Assembly (NCBI RefSeq): GCF_010093535.1 | Contig: NW_022985197.1 | Location: 123,666-187,665, forward strand | Source of the DNA: Lindgomyces ingoldianus | Taxonomy: Eukaryota; Ascomycota; Dothideomycetes; Pleosporales; Lindgomycetaceae | Direction of reading: 5' to 3' | DNA: 64,000 bases | In this document: positions 35,878 through 45,449 of the stretch, one piece after another | How the letters are laid out: each line of letters begins with the position of its first letter | Position numbering within the stretch: the stretch's first letter is position 1 | Notes under the pieces: model-generated | What the model was told of the DNA's origin: nothing | Seen by the model: only the letters and a program-made list of their open reading frames with translations | Databases searched by the model: none | Made by a program: the position numbers and the translations under genes

Positions 35878-36063
35878 TGTAAGCAGCCAGAGCCCACGTC
35901 ACGTGACTGCACATGTCATATGACTAAGCTCGAACAACCACTACAAGAGCCTCTGATTTGTACTATACACAGAACACACATATGGTCATACATACTTCAC
36001 ACACAATATACCATCATCTTTGCTCCACTATCTATCGTGACACCTAGTCCCCACCTGCTTACA
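35878..36063. mobile_element. Solo LTR, 186 bp, in the normal-composition island
   Basis: Starts TGTAAGCAG and ends CTGCTTACA, a perfect 9-bp inverted repeat. Exact target duplication CTAAC (35,873-35,877 and 36,064-36,068). It contains a CACGTCACGTGAC stretch. No internal domain. It shows no RIP signature. It begins with TGTAAG like the 21,246 element but is otherwise different. Confidence 0.88.
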
Positions 36064-36359
36064 CTAACTTATCTCGTGTCCACGTTATGGTGGCGAAGCC
36101 AGGCTTGACACAGGCAGTTGGCGGTCTTGGCATTCAGAGGCCAAACTGGAACCACCTCTACGCTTGAAAAGGTCCGTGTTTCTTTAATAATGCGGTCAAA
36201 TCAAATCAAAAGCCTTGCAATGCATAGAACAACACATACGTTGAGGCTAGCCAGATTACACAAAATGCATAGGTAGACTGCTAGAGGAGGTAATCCAACT
36301 TAACAAGTAACATAAGTTATATAGAGAGATGTGAACGTCGGCGCAGCTTTGACCTGGCC

Positions 36360-36630
36360 TGGTTCTCCCCGAAGCTCCTCTCTCCTTGAAGATCATCTCT
36401 CCTCGGAAAGATTTCTCCACGGAGAGAGTCTCTCCACGAAGCCTATCTATCCTCGGCTGTTCTCTCCATGGAGAGAGCCTCTCCTTAAAGCCTCTCTCCG
36501 CTGCGGGCTTCTCTCCACGGAGAAGTTTGTCCATGGAGAGACTTTCTCCCCGAAGCCTCTCTCTCCACGAAGACTCCACGAAGAATCTCTCTCCATGACG
36601 AATCTTTCCACGAACCACCTCCCTCCTTGG
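36360..36630. repeat. Degenerate palindromic minisatellite (CTCTCC...GGAGAG)
   Basis: About 270 bp made of imperfect repeats around TCTCCA(C/T)GGAGAGA and CTCTCCACGAAG, spaced about 15-40 bp. Because the core is self-complementary, both strands carry open frames of repetitive peptide (for example RGESLS and HGESLS). I do not treat either as a gene. Confidence 0.8.
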
Positions 36631-37468
36631 CGATCTATCACCATTCCCGTGCTTGTTATCCGTGCATAATGTCTTGCTTACCCATATCCTCCAGTCAAAT
36701 TCCCAGATTCAAGCATCATGAGTCTCCTTCTATCTTCTTCTCGCTCCATATGCCATGTTACTTACGTAAATTAAATGTCAGGAGTTGTAGGTATCACTGA
36801 ACCAAAATCAGCCCCTCTGAGCAGTCTGAAATAGGACCCCTTTCCCCAAAAACACACTTGATCAAAATCTCCAGGGAATTCACCAGCCAGGCCTGAAATC
36901 AGGCTCATCATCAAGTCAAGATGCACGGAGGAGGCCTGTCAGCACTGGCTTATCCGTCACTATTCCTATATCCTTCTGAGCGCCCCTCGCTCTCGCTCGA
37001 TTGAGATGAGCTTCCGGATTCTTCCCCCTCGCCATTTTCTGGCTGGAGGAGAGATGTAGTCAATAAGTGTTAAAGGTACAGCAAGCAAGTTGAATAGAGG
37101 GTGTATAGACGTTTAATTAAACCCAGCTAAAGATAATAAAGGGCTATGAAGAATCAGAAGATAGATTTAATAATGAATATCAGCAAAAGAAAATAGATTC
37201 TTTGGCTTAACATGAAATAAGTGACACGGAGAGGACAACGCTATAGATATAATCCAGCCATCAGCATCTCATCCAGACAGCTGAAGTTCCACTTTTGACA
37301 AAGGGCTGGGAATTGGAGCAAATATCAGCATCGTCTTTCAATTCGGTGGCTTCTACAAGCCTCTACTTATGCTATCTCTACTGTTGCTGGCGCGCCCCCT
37401 TGATCCCCGTGATCGTCACGTGGGTGCGCCCAAATAGGAAGGCCGAGATAGGTTATCTCACGAGCCAT
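36631..37468. other. Mostly non-coding; one possible relic exon (minus)
   Basis: On the minus strand 37,043-36,950 reads as a Ser/Glu-rich peptide ending in a stop, after a plausible acceptor (CTCCTCCAG). Its sequence begins QPENGEGEESGSS. No preceding exon can be linked, so it is only a candidate terminal exon. The rest holds nothing recognisable. Confidence 0.25.
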
Positions 37469-37567
37469 ACCCTCTGGAGGATCCACCGGGCGTCGGCAAT
37501 AGGTAGTACCGATTGCCGAGGAGGCTTTGCGCTGCTGCGCCACGCTCGACGAATCACTCCAGAGGGT
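37469..37567. repeat. 99-bp segment with 11-bp terminal inverted repeats
   Basis: Ends ACCCTCTGGAG and CTCCAGAGGGT are perfect inverted repeats, and a further imperfect palindrome (TCGGCAAT...ATTGCCGA) lies inside. No clear target duplication. It could be a small MITE or a structured site. Confidence 0.5.
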
Positions 37568-37798
37568 CTAAGAGAAAATAGTACAAGCTTTAGTGTGTCT
37601 TAGCTGCAGTTATTAGGCAAAATTTCTCCACTTCACTAACGTACTTCTCTATCACAACATGCCTCTAACAGCTTACTGTTTAAACAGAAGCTTGCCTAGG
37701 GCTTAAACTATTATATGCATTTGCACTTTTAATTAAACCTCTCTCTGTACGCTGCCTAGAAGGATCTAATTAAAAGCTTATATAATTATACCTAATTA

Positions 37799-37937
37799 CC
37801 CTCCCCTATGCAACTTAACTACTAGAGTAGCTAGAGACAAGCTAAGAGTTAGAGCTAACTAGCCTGCTTGTGTGCAACTAGCTCTAGCTCTTAGCTTGCC
37901 TCTAGCTGCTCTAGTGGTTAAGCCGCATAAGGGAGGG
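37799..37937. mobile_element. Foldback/MITE-like element, ~140 bp hairpin
   Basis: Arms of about 59 bp (37,799-37,858 and 37,879-37,937) are near-perfect inverted repeats with a loop of about 20 bp. The left arm starts CCCTCCCCTATGC; the right arm ends GCATAAGGGAGGG. Weaker complementarity continues outward for about 15 bp (TAATTA against TAAATC), so true ends may lie slightly outside. It sits in a locally AT-rich patch (37,600-38,100). No coding capacity. Confidence 0.75.
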
Positions 37938-38340
37938 CGATTTAGTGCAAAGTAACTTAAAACTAGCTTTAGCAGTGTACTTTACCCCTAAATTATAAGT
38001 TTAGCTCTCTTAAAATGTAACTACTATATAGCTTAGTTATTTAAGTTTTAATTACATTTAATAAATATCTATTTTATTATGTTGTAGGTAGGAAAATGTT
38101 AAAAAAAGCTAAATGCTAAACAGAGATACATACAAATTTACTCTATTTCTCCTTAGACGCTCTGCAGACGGTTGCAAAAACGTGACATCACTAGCCACAG
38201 CGCTTTGATTGGTCCGGTTAAACCTCAGAGGAGCGTCTGACCCGTGAGATAAGAGATAGGAATAATAAGGGAAGCGAGCAAAGCAATAGAATAAGCGATA
38301 AGACACAGAACGAGCGGAACACTTATCCCTCAACAACAGC
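37938..38340. other. No gene recognised
   Basis: AT-rich to 38,100, then normal composition. A CCAAT box in reverse (ATTGG) is near 38,208. A 75-codon minus-strand frame here has no recognisable features. Confidence 0.35.
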
Positions 38341-38590
38341 TATGCCCAAGAGGGCCTTATCCTACTGCAACAACAAAGGTGCCGGCAGTGGTGACCCACT
38401 TCTAGCGGCTCTCTCTAAAGGGGATCCCAGAACTGGAACCCCCAAGCAGATTCGCGTTGACTTGATGTTTTTCTCATCACGTATTGCGTTGCTGCTCAGA
38501 TGACGAGGGGCCCAGAACCGGGACCGCGAGTGTGAGACTGAGGGAAAGCATAAGCAGCCTAAGGCAGCAAGATTCAAATATTGCTCAAGC
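38341..38590 (+). repeat. Direct repeat, copy 1 (pairs with 40,260-40,500)
   Basis: Both copies share the order AAGAGGGCC/CAAGGGGCT, CAACAA(C), a GTTGACTTGA/GTCGACTTGA stretch, TTTTTCTCATC, GCTCAGA and GGGCCCAGAA. By eye they match at roughly 70 percent over about 200 bp. The function of the repeat is unknown. Confidence 0.6.
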
Positions 38591-38667
38591 TATACTAAAT
38601 GAATACATCGGATTACTATCTTGACTTGAACAAACTTTGATTAAGGCAGGCAAGTAGCATACTATTT

Positions 38668-38868
38668 CTAAGCAACATTACGGTGAATTACACTAATCTG
38701 CAGCCTTTCAGCGGCTGGCCCATATGTGAGAACAGTGATATCTAACACACTAAAACTATCGAGCCTACTAGTAAGCCTAGTCTAGATCTCAATGGTATCA
38801 AATACATCGTTGATAGCCTTGTTAATATTACTCTCTGTTATGCCTTCTTTAACAAAAATATCGGCCAT
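38668..38868 (-). pseudogene. Unrecognised coding fragment interrupted by one TAG
   Basis: From an ATG at 38,868 the minus strand reads 67 codons with a single in-frame TAG near codon 29. The start is MADIFVKEGITESNINKAI and the later part has TRLTSRLDSFSVLDITVL. Charge and helix pattern look like real protein. An LTR-like segment begins ten bases upstream, so the insertion may have cut the gene's 5' part off. I do not recognise the family. Confidence 0.35.
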
Positions 38869-38878
38869 AACAGCATGG

Positions 38879-39339
38879 TGTCACGGGACCCTCCCGGGCT
38901 CCCCGTAACACCTGCCCATCAGCCCGCCTTTCGCCCGGACTCCTGGACGACTATCGTAGGAGTTTCCCCGGCGCTCTCTGTTACAGGGCCCGTCTACAAA
39001 TGTCATCCGCGATTGGCCCCTGTCCAGACGAAATCCTCCTACAGAGCCCTGCTAGGAACGACATCCGCTGTCGAGCTCAGAGACTGCTGTGGCGGAAGCC
39101 ACAGGGCCGCTTGGAAGGCTCTCGTAGCTGGCGCCACTCCTTTACTACCAAGCCACCGCCATCAGAGATACTATTGCCAGGAGGCCATAGCTCCTTCTAG
39201 CTCTGTCTTCTTATTATTCTTCGTCTTCACCCTTTCTCTTTCCTTCTTCACGCAACGTCTTGATTCCTCCACGCGTAGCTAGACGCCATAATAGAGACCA
39301 ACTTCTTTCTATTCTTCATTCCTCTTCGCTTCCGTGACA
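38879..39339. mobile_element. LTR-like segment, 461 bp, without target duplication
   Basis: Starts TGTCACGG and ends CCGTGACA, a perfect 8-bp inverted repeat, the same type of termini as Gypsy family 1. Inside it is GC-rich and not RIPped, and differs from family 1. The flanking pentamers CATGG and CGTAC do not match, so it may be a solo LTR after rearrangement. A frame of 135 codons on the plus strand lies inside and is probably not a gene. Confidence 0.6.
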
Positions 39340-39750
39340 CGTACCTCCTTTCTTAGGCATATAAAACGCGGGTAATTCTAGATGTCTTTAAGTTGACTTG
39401 AGGTTCCACCAGACTAGATCGCTGCTCTTTGAGTAGCACGAAAGATGGCTTATTGCGATTCCTCATTGGACAACCAATTCAGTCCATCGGTCAATAGCTA
39501 TCGCTCATCTTATCACATATAGATGACAGCGGTATCAAATACCGCTGTCATGTCCGCAACCACTAGCAGCTGGGCTGCTATCAAGGGATAATTGGCGGAA
39601 GATGACTTGCTTGTACTGTTGGAAGCCGCTTCCATAGAAGAAATAATGGAGTTGATAAATATATTCTCCAACAGCGATGGCTGGTCTTCCGCTCTGTTTT
39701 GGAGGATGATTCGCTTTTTATTTGGTTGGATGGAGTACCCTTCATTGAGT
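39340..39750. other. No gene; contains a 13-bp perfect hairpin
   Basis: The stem ATGACAGCGGTAT (39,523-39,535) pairs with 39,539-39,551 around a 3-base loop. No other feature seen. The 73-codon frames on both strands here have no motifs. Confidence 0.5.
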
Positions 39751-39861
39751 TCATTCCTCGGTCTCTTCTGGTCTTTCGGTCTCTTGCGTAAGTGGATACC
39801 ATGGGCGTCCTGAAGGTAAAATTGAAGCTCGCATCTTATTAGCTTTTCTTCCAGGGCGTCG

Positions 39862-40206
39862 ACGTGTCTGAATATGAGACTGCCACTTCAGTTTGGTTTT
39901 GAATTGATACATGCGTGTGCTGGCTGGTAGTCCTGGATTTGTGAGACAGTTATAGCAGAAACCTGGCATCGCAAGGACGCCGTTGAACACCAGAGGATCG
40001 AGGAAGACGGGGAAGTTCTCTAAATTATCGACATGGCCTTGGCAATGCACTTCCCACAACTTCAAAAACCCTGAAATGCTCTTCGGGTTTTTTTCTCTCA
40101 CCATTTTCTGTCCCAAAAGAAAATTGACGTTTAGACAGAGGTGTTGGAACTTATTGTAGGCAAGATAAAGGGCTGGTGCAAAGACGTGTGGTATAACTTC
40201 TTGCTC
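39862..40206 (-). pseudogene. Fragment of a C2H2-type finger protein of the FluG-linked kind
   Basis: Within a 204-codon minus-strand frame (40,365-39,751), the part from EQEVIPHVF onward reads like protein. It includes CYNCLTNPGLPAS (Cys137, Cys140) and KLKWQSHI (His165), similar to a CPFCLGxxxLPxxxR...H finger found in fungal proteins linked with FluG/DUF3435 domains. The second half of the finger is missing and the last 35 residues are low quality. The DUF3435 recombinase itself is not seen here. The assignment is from memory of the family pattern and tentative. Confidence 0.35.
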
Positions 40207-40259
40207 AAGTGAAGAAAGGGATACGAAGATCCCACCTATATGATTTCGGGAGACGCCTG

Positions 40260-40500
40260 CCATACACCAACACACCAAGGGGCTCATCCCACGGCAACAG
40301 CAAGCCGCTGGCGATGATGAATCAAATCCCTCAACAAGGTCCCGTCGACTTGACATTTTTCTCATCGCATACGGCGTGGCGGCTCAGACGACAAGAAGGG
40401 CCCAGAAACGGGACCACGAGTGAGACTGAGCAAGAGCATGAGCAGCCTGAGGCAGTTAGATTCAAGCATGAGCAACTATGATCGAGCTTGAGTTGACCGC
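40260..40500 (+). repeat. Direct repeat, copy 2 (pairs with 38,341-38,590)
   Basis: Collinear with copy 1 for about 200 bp, in the same orientation, 1.9 kb away. It ends near a run of GAGCATGAGCAGCC-type short repeats (40,430-40,520). Confidence 0.6.
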
Positions 40501-40623
40501 GAGCGAGTATGAGCAGAGCCCGAGTTGAGGCGGTGCAAGCGTAAGCTCATTGAGCCCGGGCGTATTTTTGCTGAGTCAAAGTGGTTGTATCGATGACCGG
40601 GTTGGGACGCGGGTGCGGGCACT

Positions 40624-41160
40624 TTGTCCCCAGTAATAGCTAAAAAATATTTAAGGTGCATCCCTGGGTGGCGGGACACCCAGTGTGGCGGGACAAATGA
40701 GGTACTTGGACTTTCAACCGCCAGAAAGACCACAAGCAAATGTAGCCTGCAAAGGCACTTACAGAAGTTCGCTAAAGCTGCTCACTTAGCCTTTTCCAAT
40801 GGTCTCCTCCAGCGAGACCGAATTCAATTCTTGATGAAGATTAATGACGAAGCTCGACGGTCGACTAGAGCTGTAGTGCTTGGGACGGCGAAGGTTATGG
40901 GATTCAACGAACTTCAAGAAGCACGAGCGAAGCGTGCTGAGATAGAGGCGACTAAGAAAGCTAAAGGCAAGGCAAAGCGTGGCCGGCCGAAGAAAGCTTC
41001 GCTAGAAGAAGGACAAGCTACTGTGGGCGAGGTAAAACGTGGACGAAAACGCAAGGGTACACCAGACGCTGAAGAGCTAAGTGCGAAGGTGGCGAGGCAG
41101 AGCGAAGCACCAGTTGAGGAGAGTGTAGCATGGAGAGCTCCAGAGGCGCGCATGTGGTAG
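40624..41160 (+). pseudogene. C-terminal part of a pogo/Fot1-type transposase
   Basis: From about codon 40 this 178-codon frame matches the C-terminal tail of fungal DDE_1 transposases: a helical stretch (LQRDRIQFLMKINDEARR), a TRAVVLGTAKVMGF motif, a Lys/Arg-rich AT-hook-like block (KAKGKAKRGRPKKA and KRGRKRKG) and the typical end WRAPEARMW. The HTH and catalytic DDE domains are missing and nothing upstream supplies them. It is therefore a 5'-truncated remnant. No RIP damage is seen, unlike the two Fot1-like copies in the AT-rich blocks, so it derives from a different or younger element. Confidence 0.7.
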
Positions 41161-43102
41161 CGGATATAGAAGGTTCGGTCAACGTAATTAGTCTTAATCA
41201 AAATGTATGACTGTTTCCAAGGGCCATCCGTCGTGTCCAACACTTGCGCAGCCACAGGCTTAACAGCCACGGATGCTGACTTGCCTAACAAAGACATAAT
41301 ACACTCGCTTATCGTTATTGTTACAACTAGGGACCCTTGCAAGATCTTCTGGGAGGTACTGACCAGGGTGGCAACCTTGCATAATGTCGCACACTACGGC
41401 AGCCACACGGCTGATGAAGGCTACATAGCGATATAGTTAGATTCTAAATGTTAAATCATTCTAACTTTGGAAGATAGAAACGTTAATAAGCCTAACTGTA
41501 GTGCTGCAGTTTCTAGTGTCTGTTTGCTACTTGAAATAAGCTTCTCCGCAATCAGGCGCGAAGTCGACGACGTGATTGTAATTTTAGAGCTACTAATATA
41601 AGAAGTGTTCTTAAGAGGGTATAAAAGATTATGTGCTTAGAGCTTTAGAGTCTTCTAGATCTAAAGTACCTGTGATTTGTCTCGCTACAGTGTGTGTCTC
41701 GCGTCGCAGTGACTGACGTTAATTATGTTAACTAAGTTACAGTAAGCTTAATTTAGAAACAAAAAAGATCTTTCTAACCTCGCTTTCTAAACATAGTTAA
41801 TCTATTAATAACACATGAGCCTAACATCCCACTCTAAAAGTTTAACAAAATGCTTTTGTTGATTGAGGATGGTTAGGGCAGAGGCTGCAGGGCAGCCCAC
41901 GCCGCGTGTGCTGTTAAAGCTCTGCAAGACAATTAGACATGTTGTAGCACAGTTAAATTTGTCTTTGTCTAATTAAGCAAGAGGGTTAACGTTAAAGGTG
42001 ACTAGAGTCCCTAAGAAATTTCCTAAAGCAACAGCTAAGTTTACCTTTTTAATAAATTCCTTACAGTTAGGTGGACAAGAGCATAGGAGGATTAAGATGT
42101 TATTAGCGCTAGCATAGCTACTACTTCTATTAAGGTCTTAACTAGCTGTTAAGCTAAAGTCTAGAACTAGGCTTAGATCTATAGACACAGTAGGTATTAT
42201 GGAAGCAGAGATGATTGCCACTAGAAGAGTGAGAATAGTAGAAGAGCGCATTTTTAACTAGCGTGATGTAGCCCTGGAAAAGTTAGGAATAAAATATTCT
42301 TATACTTAAACTTACTAACCCTTTCTAAAAATAGTCCTGTAGTGAGGACTAAAGGGGACCACTATCTAAAGCATAGTACGGATCTCTATACTACTGTGGG
42401 CCCTGTTTTAGTACCTGTTGGGAACTGTTTAGTCCTGATCTAACTTACAGCTGCATTAATTAAAAGTTGCTTTTGGCTAGGTCTATGTCTATAGTGGTGA
42501 TATATGTTTGTAAAGGCTATATTTTTAGGAACTAATTAGGCAAGCATCTAAGCTAAGTAATCCAACTAAAACAAGGCGGGGGCTTCGCTTAATCATCTAC
42601 CCGATATGATCGCCCATTGCGTAGCAGCTATACTGGACTCTGTGGTAAAAGGTTTACTTAAGGCACCTAAAGAGTACTCTCCCTGTTTAAACGCATTATC
42701 TTCCTTTCTATAGCAAATCCTCTTAAAATGTCTGTAGAAAGCCTTATAATGTAGACGTTTGTAGTAAATGATTTTGCGCAGCGGCTCTAACATTTGTTTT
42801 AAGGACTAAACTATCTCTTTATCTGCAATAACACTTAGCTCTACTGTAAGAATTACATGTTAGACGTAGGGAAACGCTTCTACTGTATGCTGTATAGATT
42901 CTACAACATCTAAGCGCTTACGCTAAGAATAACATTAGTCTTTATCTAAATTAGCGTTTACTACTTATTTTAAAGTTACTTACTTACTTTAGGATAGCAC
43001 ACAAAATTTATCTTAGATTTAAACAGAGAGAGAGTGTGCTGCTTTTTTTTACTACTCTAGCACACTTTTTATTACTATGTTAATGCTTGTCTTGTCTAGA
43101 TT
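41161..43102. other. Transition to the second AT-rich block, no firm gene
   Basis: Composition falls from normal (to about 41,450) through intermediate to AT-rich. Open stretches occur on both strands, for example 42,593-42,793 minus. All frames are broken by TAG/TAA and I cannot choose between strands. A degraded element probably fills 41,800-43,100 and may be the start of the frame seen from 43,103. Confidence 0.4.
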
Positions 43103-44446
43103 AACCCTAACAAGGCTAAGTTTGTCTGCGCTGCTGCATATGCTAAGGCGGTTAATAATATCTTCTATGCGCCTTTAGACTCTAGAGATACTAACTAGTC
43201 TAATATAGACATATTATAGTTATCTTAGTCACATAATATTAGAGGTGTATAGTGTACTTATAAGTTAGTCTAATTTGTCTATTTATTCTAGCTATGTAAT
43301 GCTATTATATAGCTTTATAGTAGTCTACGTACATAGAAACTACTATAAGAAACCTAACCTAAGCTAACTACCTCTACTCTTAAACTAATCTATTTACCTG
43401 TGCTGCAGCTTAGCAAAGACACTAGCCTAGGCATAATTTACATAGAATAAGATAGAAGGTAACATCTTCTAGAGGAACTAACTTGCAAGACTAGCTGCTG
43501 CAGTCTGCAGGCCCTTTATAAGCTTACAGAGCTGCCTAGAGCCCTAGAGGAGGGCAATGTTAGGATCCTTAGCCTCTACTATAGCCTAGTAGAGGCGACT
43601 GCGGCATTAGAGCTTACTTATTTTATATGCAGCCCTCTAGGCCTAGAGCTGTTAAGCGCTTATCTAGTGTAACTTTTTAAGCAGTAGAGATAAAAGTATG
43701 TGCTTTAGACTAAACATGTTACTTTTACTAATATTACTATATTACTTAACATATATTTAGACTATTACAGCTATATTTTTTACTTACTTACACTTTTTAG
43801 TTTAGATAAAGTTTAGTAAGATTTAAGTAGTAATAATAACTTTAAGTTAGGCTACTAGCTTTTCTTTAGTAAGTAGCTAAAGTAAATTTTTTAGATTATA
43901 CTTAATAATAAAGACATATCTAAAGGCCTTAGTAGTGTTAGGTTTAAACTATATAGCAGAATTATAAAAAAAGTAGAGAGACATAGTAAGAATAAGGCAG
44001 CTACTAGGCGCTAGCACCTTTTTCTAGGTCTAGAGGGCTTGTTAATAATAGGCAGGCGTAATAGTGTTAAAGAAGTAGATAGTAAAAATAATATTAAACT
44101 TAATAAGGCAGCTAACATATACTATAATAAAGTTTAAAAGGTCTCTCTATATAACACTAGCTTTAAAAAGGAACACCTTTTAGTTATTCTAGCTAGCTAG
44201 AGCGCGTGTAAGCTTTTTACATGTAAGGCGCGCAAAGACGTTAATATTAAGAAAGCCTTATACTATGTCTACGCCTACGCAGACGCTATTACCTACTGTA
44301 AGCTTTATAGTAATAATAGCTCTTTTAGCGCTAGTGCTAAAGTTAAGTATATTCTTATTAGCCTTTAAGTAGGCTATTACTAGTGTAGTAAAGGTATTAT
44401 AGAGCACTGCTAGGGGAGTTACGCTGGTCTAACTGTAGACTGTAAC
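43103..44446 (+). pseudogene. Unidentified RIP-degraded reading frame, ~450 codons
   Basis: One plus-strand frame runs about 1.34 kb with some 28 stops, all TAG or TAA and none TGA, as expected if Gln codons were hit. Between stops the text is protein-like and well charged: NPNKAKFVCAAAYAKAVNN at the start, ELPRALEEGNVRILSLYYSL near 43,530, and KEHLLVILAS, KARKDVNIKKALYYVYAYA near 44,170-44,270. GC is higher than the neighbourhood at 43,440-43,680. No transposon motif is recognised. Stop density is not far below random for such AT-rich DNA, so the call depends on the residue pattern. Confidence 0.35.
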
Positions 44447-44491
44447 ACGCTGCCCCTCCTCCCTAGCAGCGTCCTTGCTGCTCTACTTACA

Positions 44492-44809
44492 TGTCACGAT
44501 TGTGCACGAGTAAGGTTATAGAGCTTCACAGAGGTCTAGTTTAATTACTACGTGAGGTATCATAGTAGGTACAAGACATTGTGTGAGAAATAAAAAAGTT
44601 TAGAAGGAAATTAGTAATTAAATACTTAGCTTAAAAGTCTAAGCACTTTAAGTATAAATTAAGCCTATTCTAGGTTTAGTTAGTGTTAAAGTAGTTTATG
44701 CTTAAGTTTATGTCTATGTTATGTTGTATTTATGTTAGATGTGCACTAATAATACTCTAGTACACGTCTAATATAGTTATGTCTAGGATCTAGAGAGAAT
44801 ACTGTAACA
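44492..44809 (-). repeat. Gypsy family 1 copy C, 3' LTR
   Basis: 318 bp. The outer end (minus strand GTGCACAATCGTGACA) is intact. The inner end reads TGTTACAGTATTCTC, RIP-converted. Confidence 0.93.
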
Positions 44810-45449
44810 GTACTCCCCCTCTTATTAGAAAGGGAATCCTTTACATTAGTAGTTCTAGCATTAAGTTGTCTTTATTAGAGTATAAGTTTAGTTTAGATAG
44901 GTATTAAGCGTAGAATTAAGTTACTATAAAGTTCTCTTATAAGGCTTCTATAAGTTCTTATAATAGTTTATTATATTTAGTTTATTTTATAAAGTATTTA
45001 TAAATATGTTTTTTTTTATTAAACTAGATTTATTTAACATCTTTTATAACATATTTTAGTTTGTTGTTTATAATAATAGGTTTAAGTAGCAGGTTTAGCT
45101 ATTTAAGTAAATAGTTAAATTTAAAGGCTACTTAGCGCAGTAATAATATGTAGAACACAGGGTGTATCTTTATGCTGTTAGGTAGGATTAATTAGTAAGT
45201 GTGTAATAAAACTATATAGGCTACTATAAAGGGGCTAAGGTTCTTTTAATTAAGTTTCTTTAATTATTAGTTTATTTAGATATTTCTAGTGTCTAGCTAG
45301 ACCTTCTTGCTAGCTGTATACGCAGAGGTAGGGGTTTAAAATTAGTTTATGTACTTTTATTAAAAAGCTTAAGCTTATGTAAGCTTTTTATAAATATATT
45401 TAAATATATTTTAGATCTTATTAATAAGTCTATTTATATTTATTACTTA

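Noticed and set aside
36256..36669. Frames of 70-120 codons on both strands
   Set aside because: They only reflect the palindromic minisatellite.
38875..39282. 135-codon plus-strand frame
   Set aside because: It lies almost wholly inside an LTR-like segment, starts before its end, and shows no domain.
39751..40365. Starship captain (DUF3435 tyrosine recombinase)
   Set aside because: Only a finger fragment resembling proteins linked with that family is visible. No recombinase domain or cargo boundary was found.
41640..41745. Possible LTR end (minus strand TGTAACTTAG)
   Set aside because: No matching opposite end or target duplication was found.
42593..42793. 66-codon minus-strand frame with protein-like text
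   Set aside because: The plus strand of the same stretch reads equally well if TAG/TAA are ignored, and the frame ends in ordinary degraded DNA. I could not choose a strand, so I did not call a gene.
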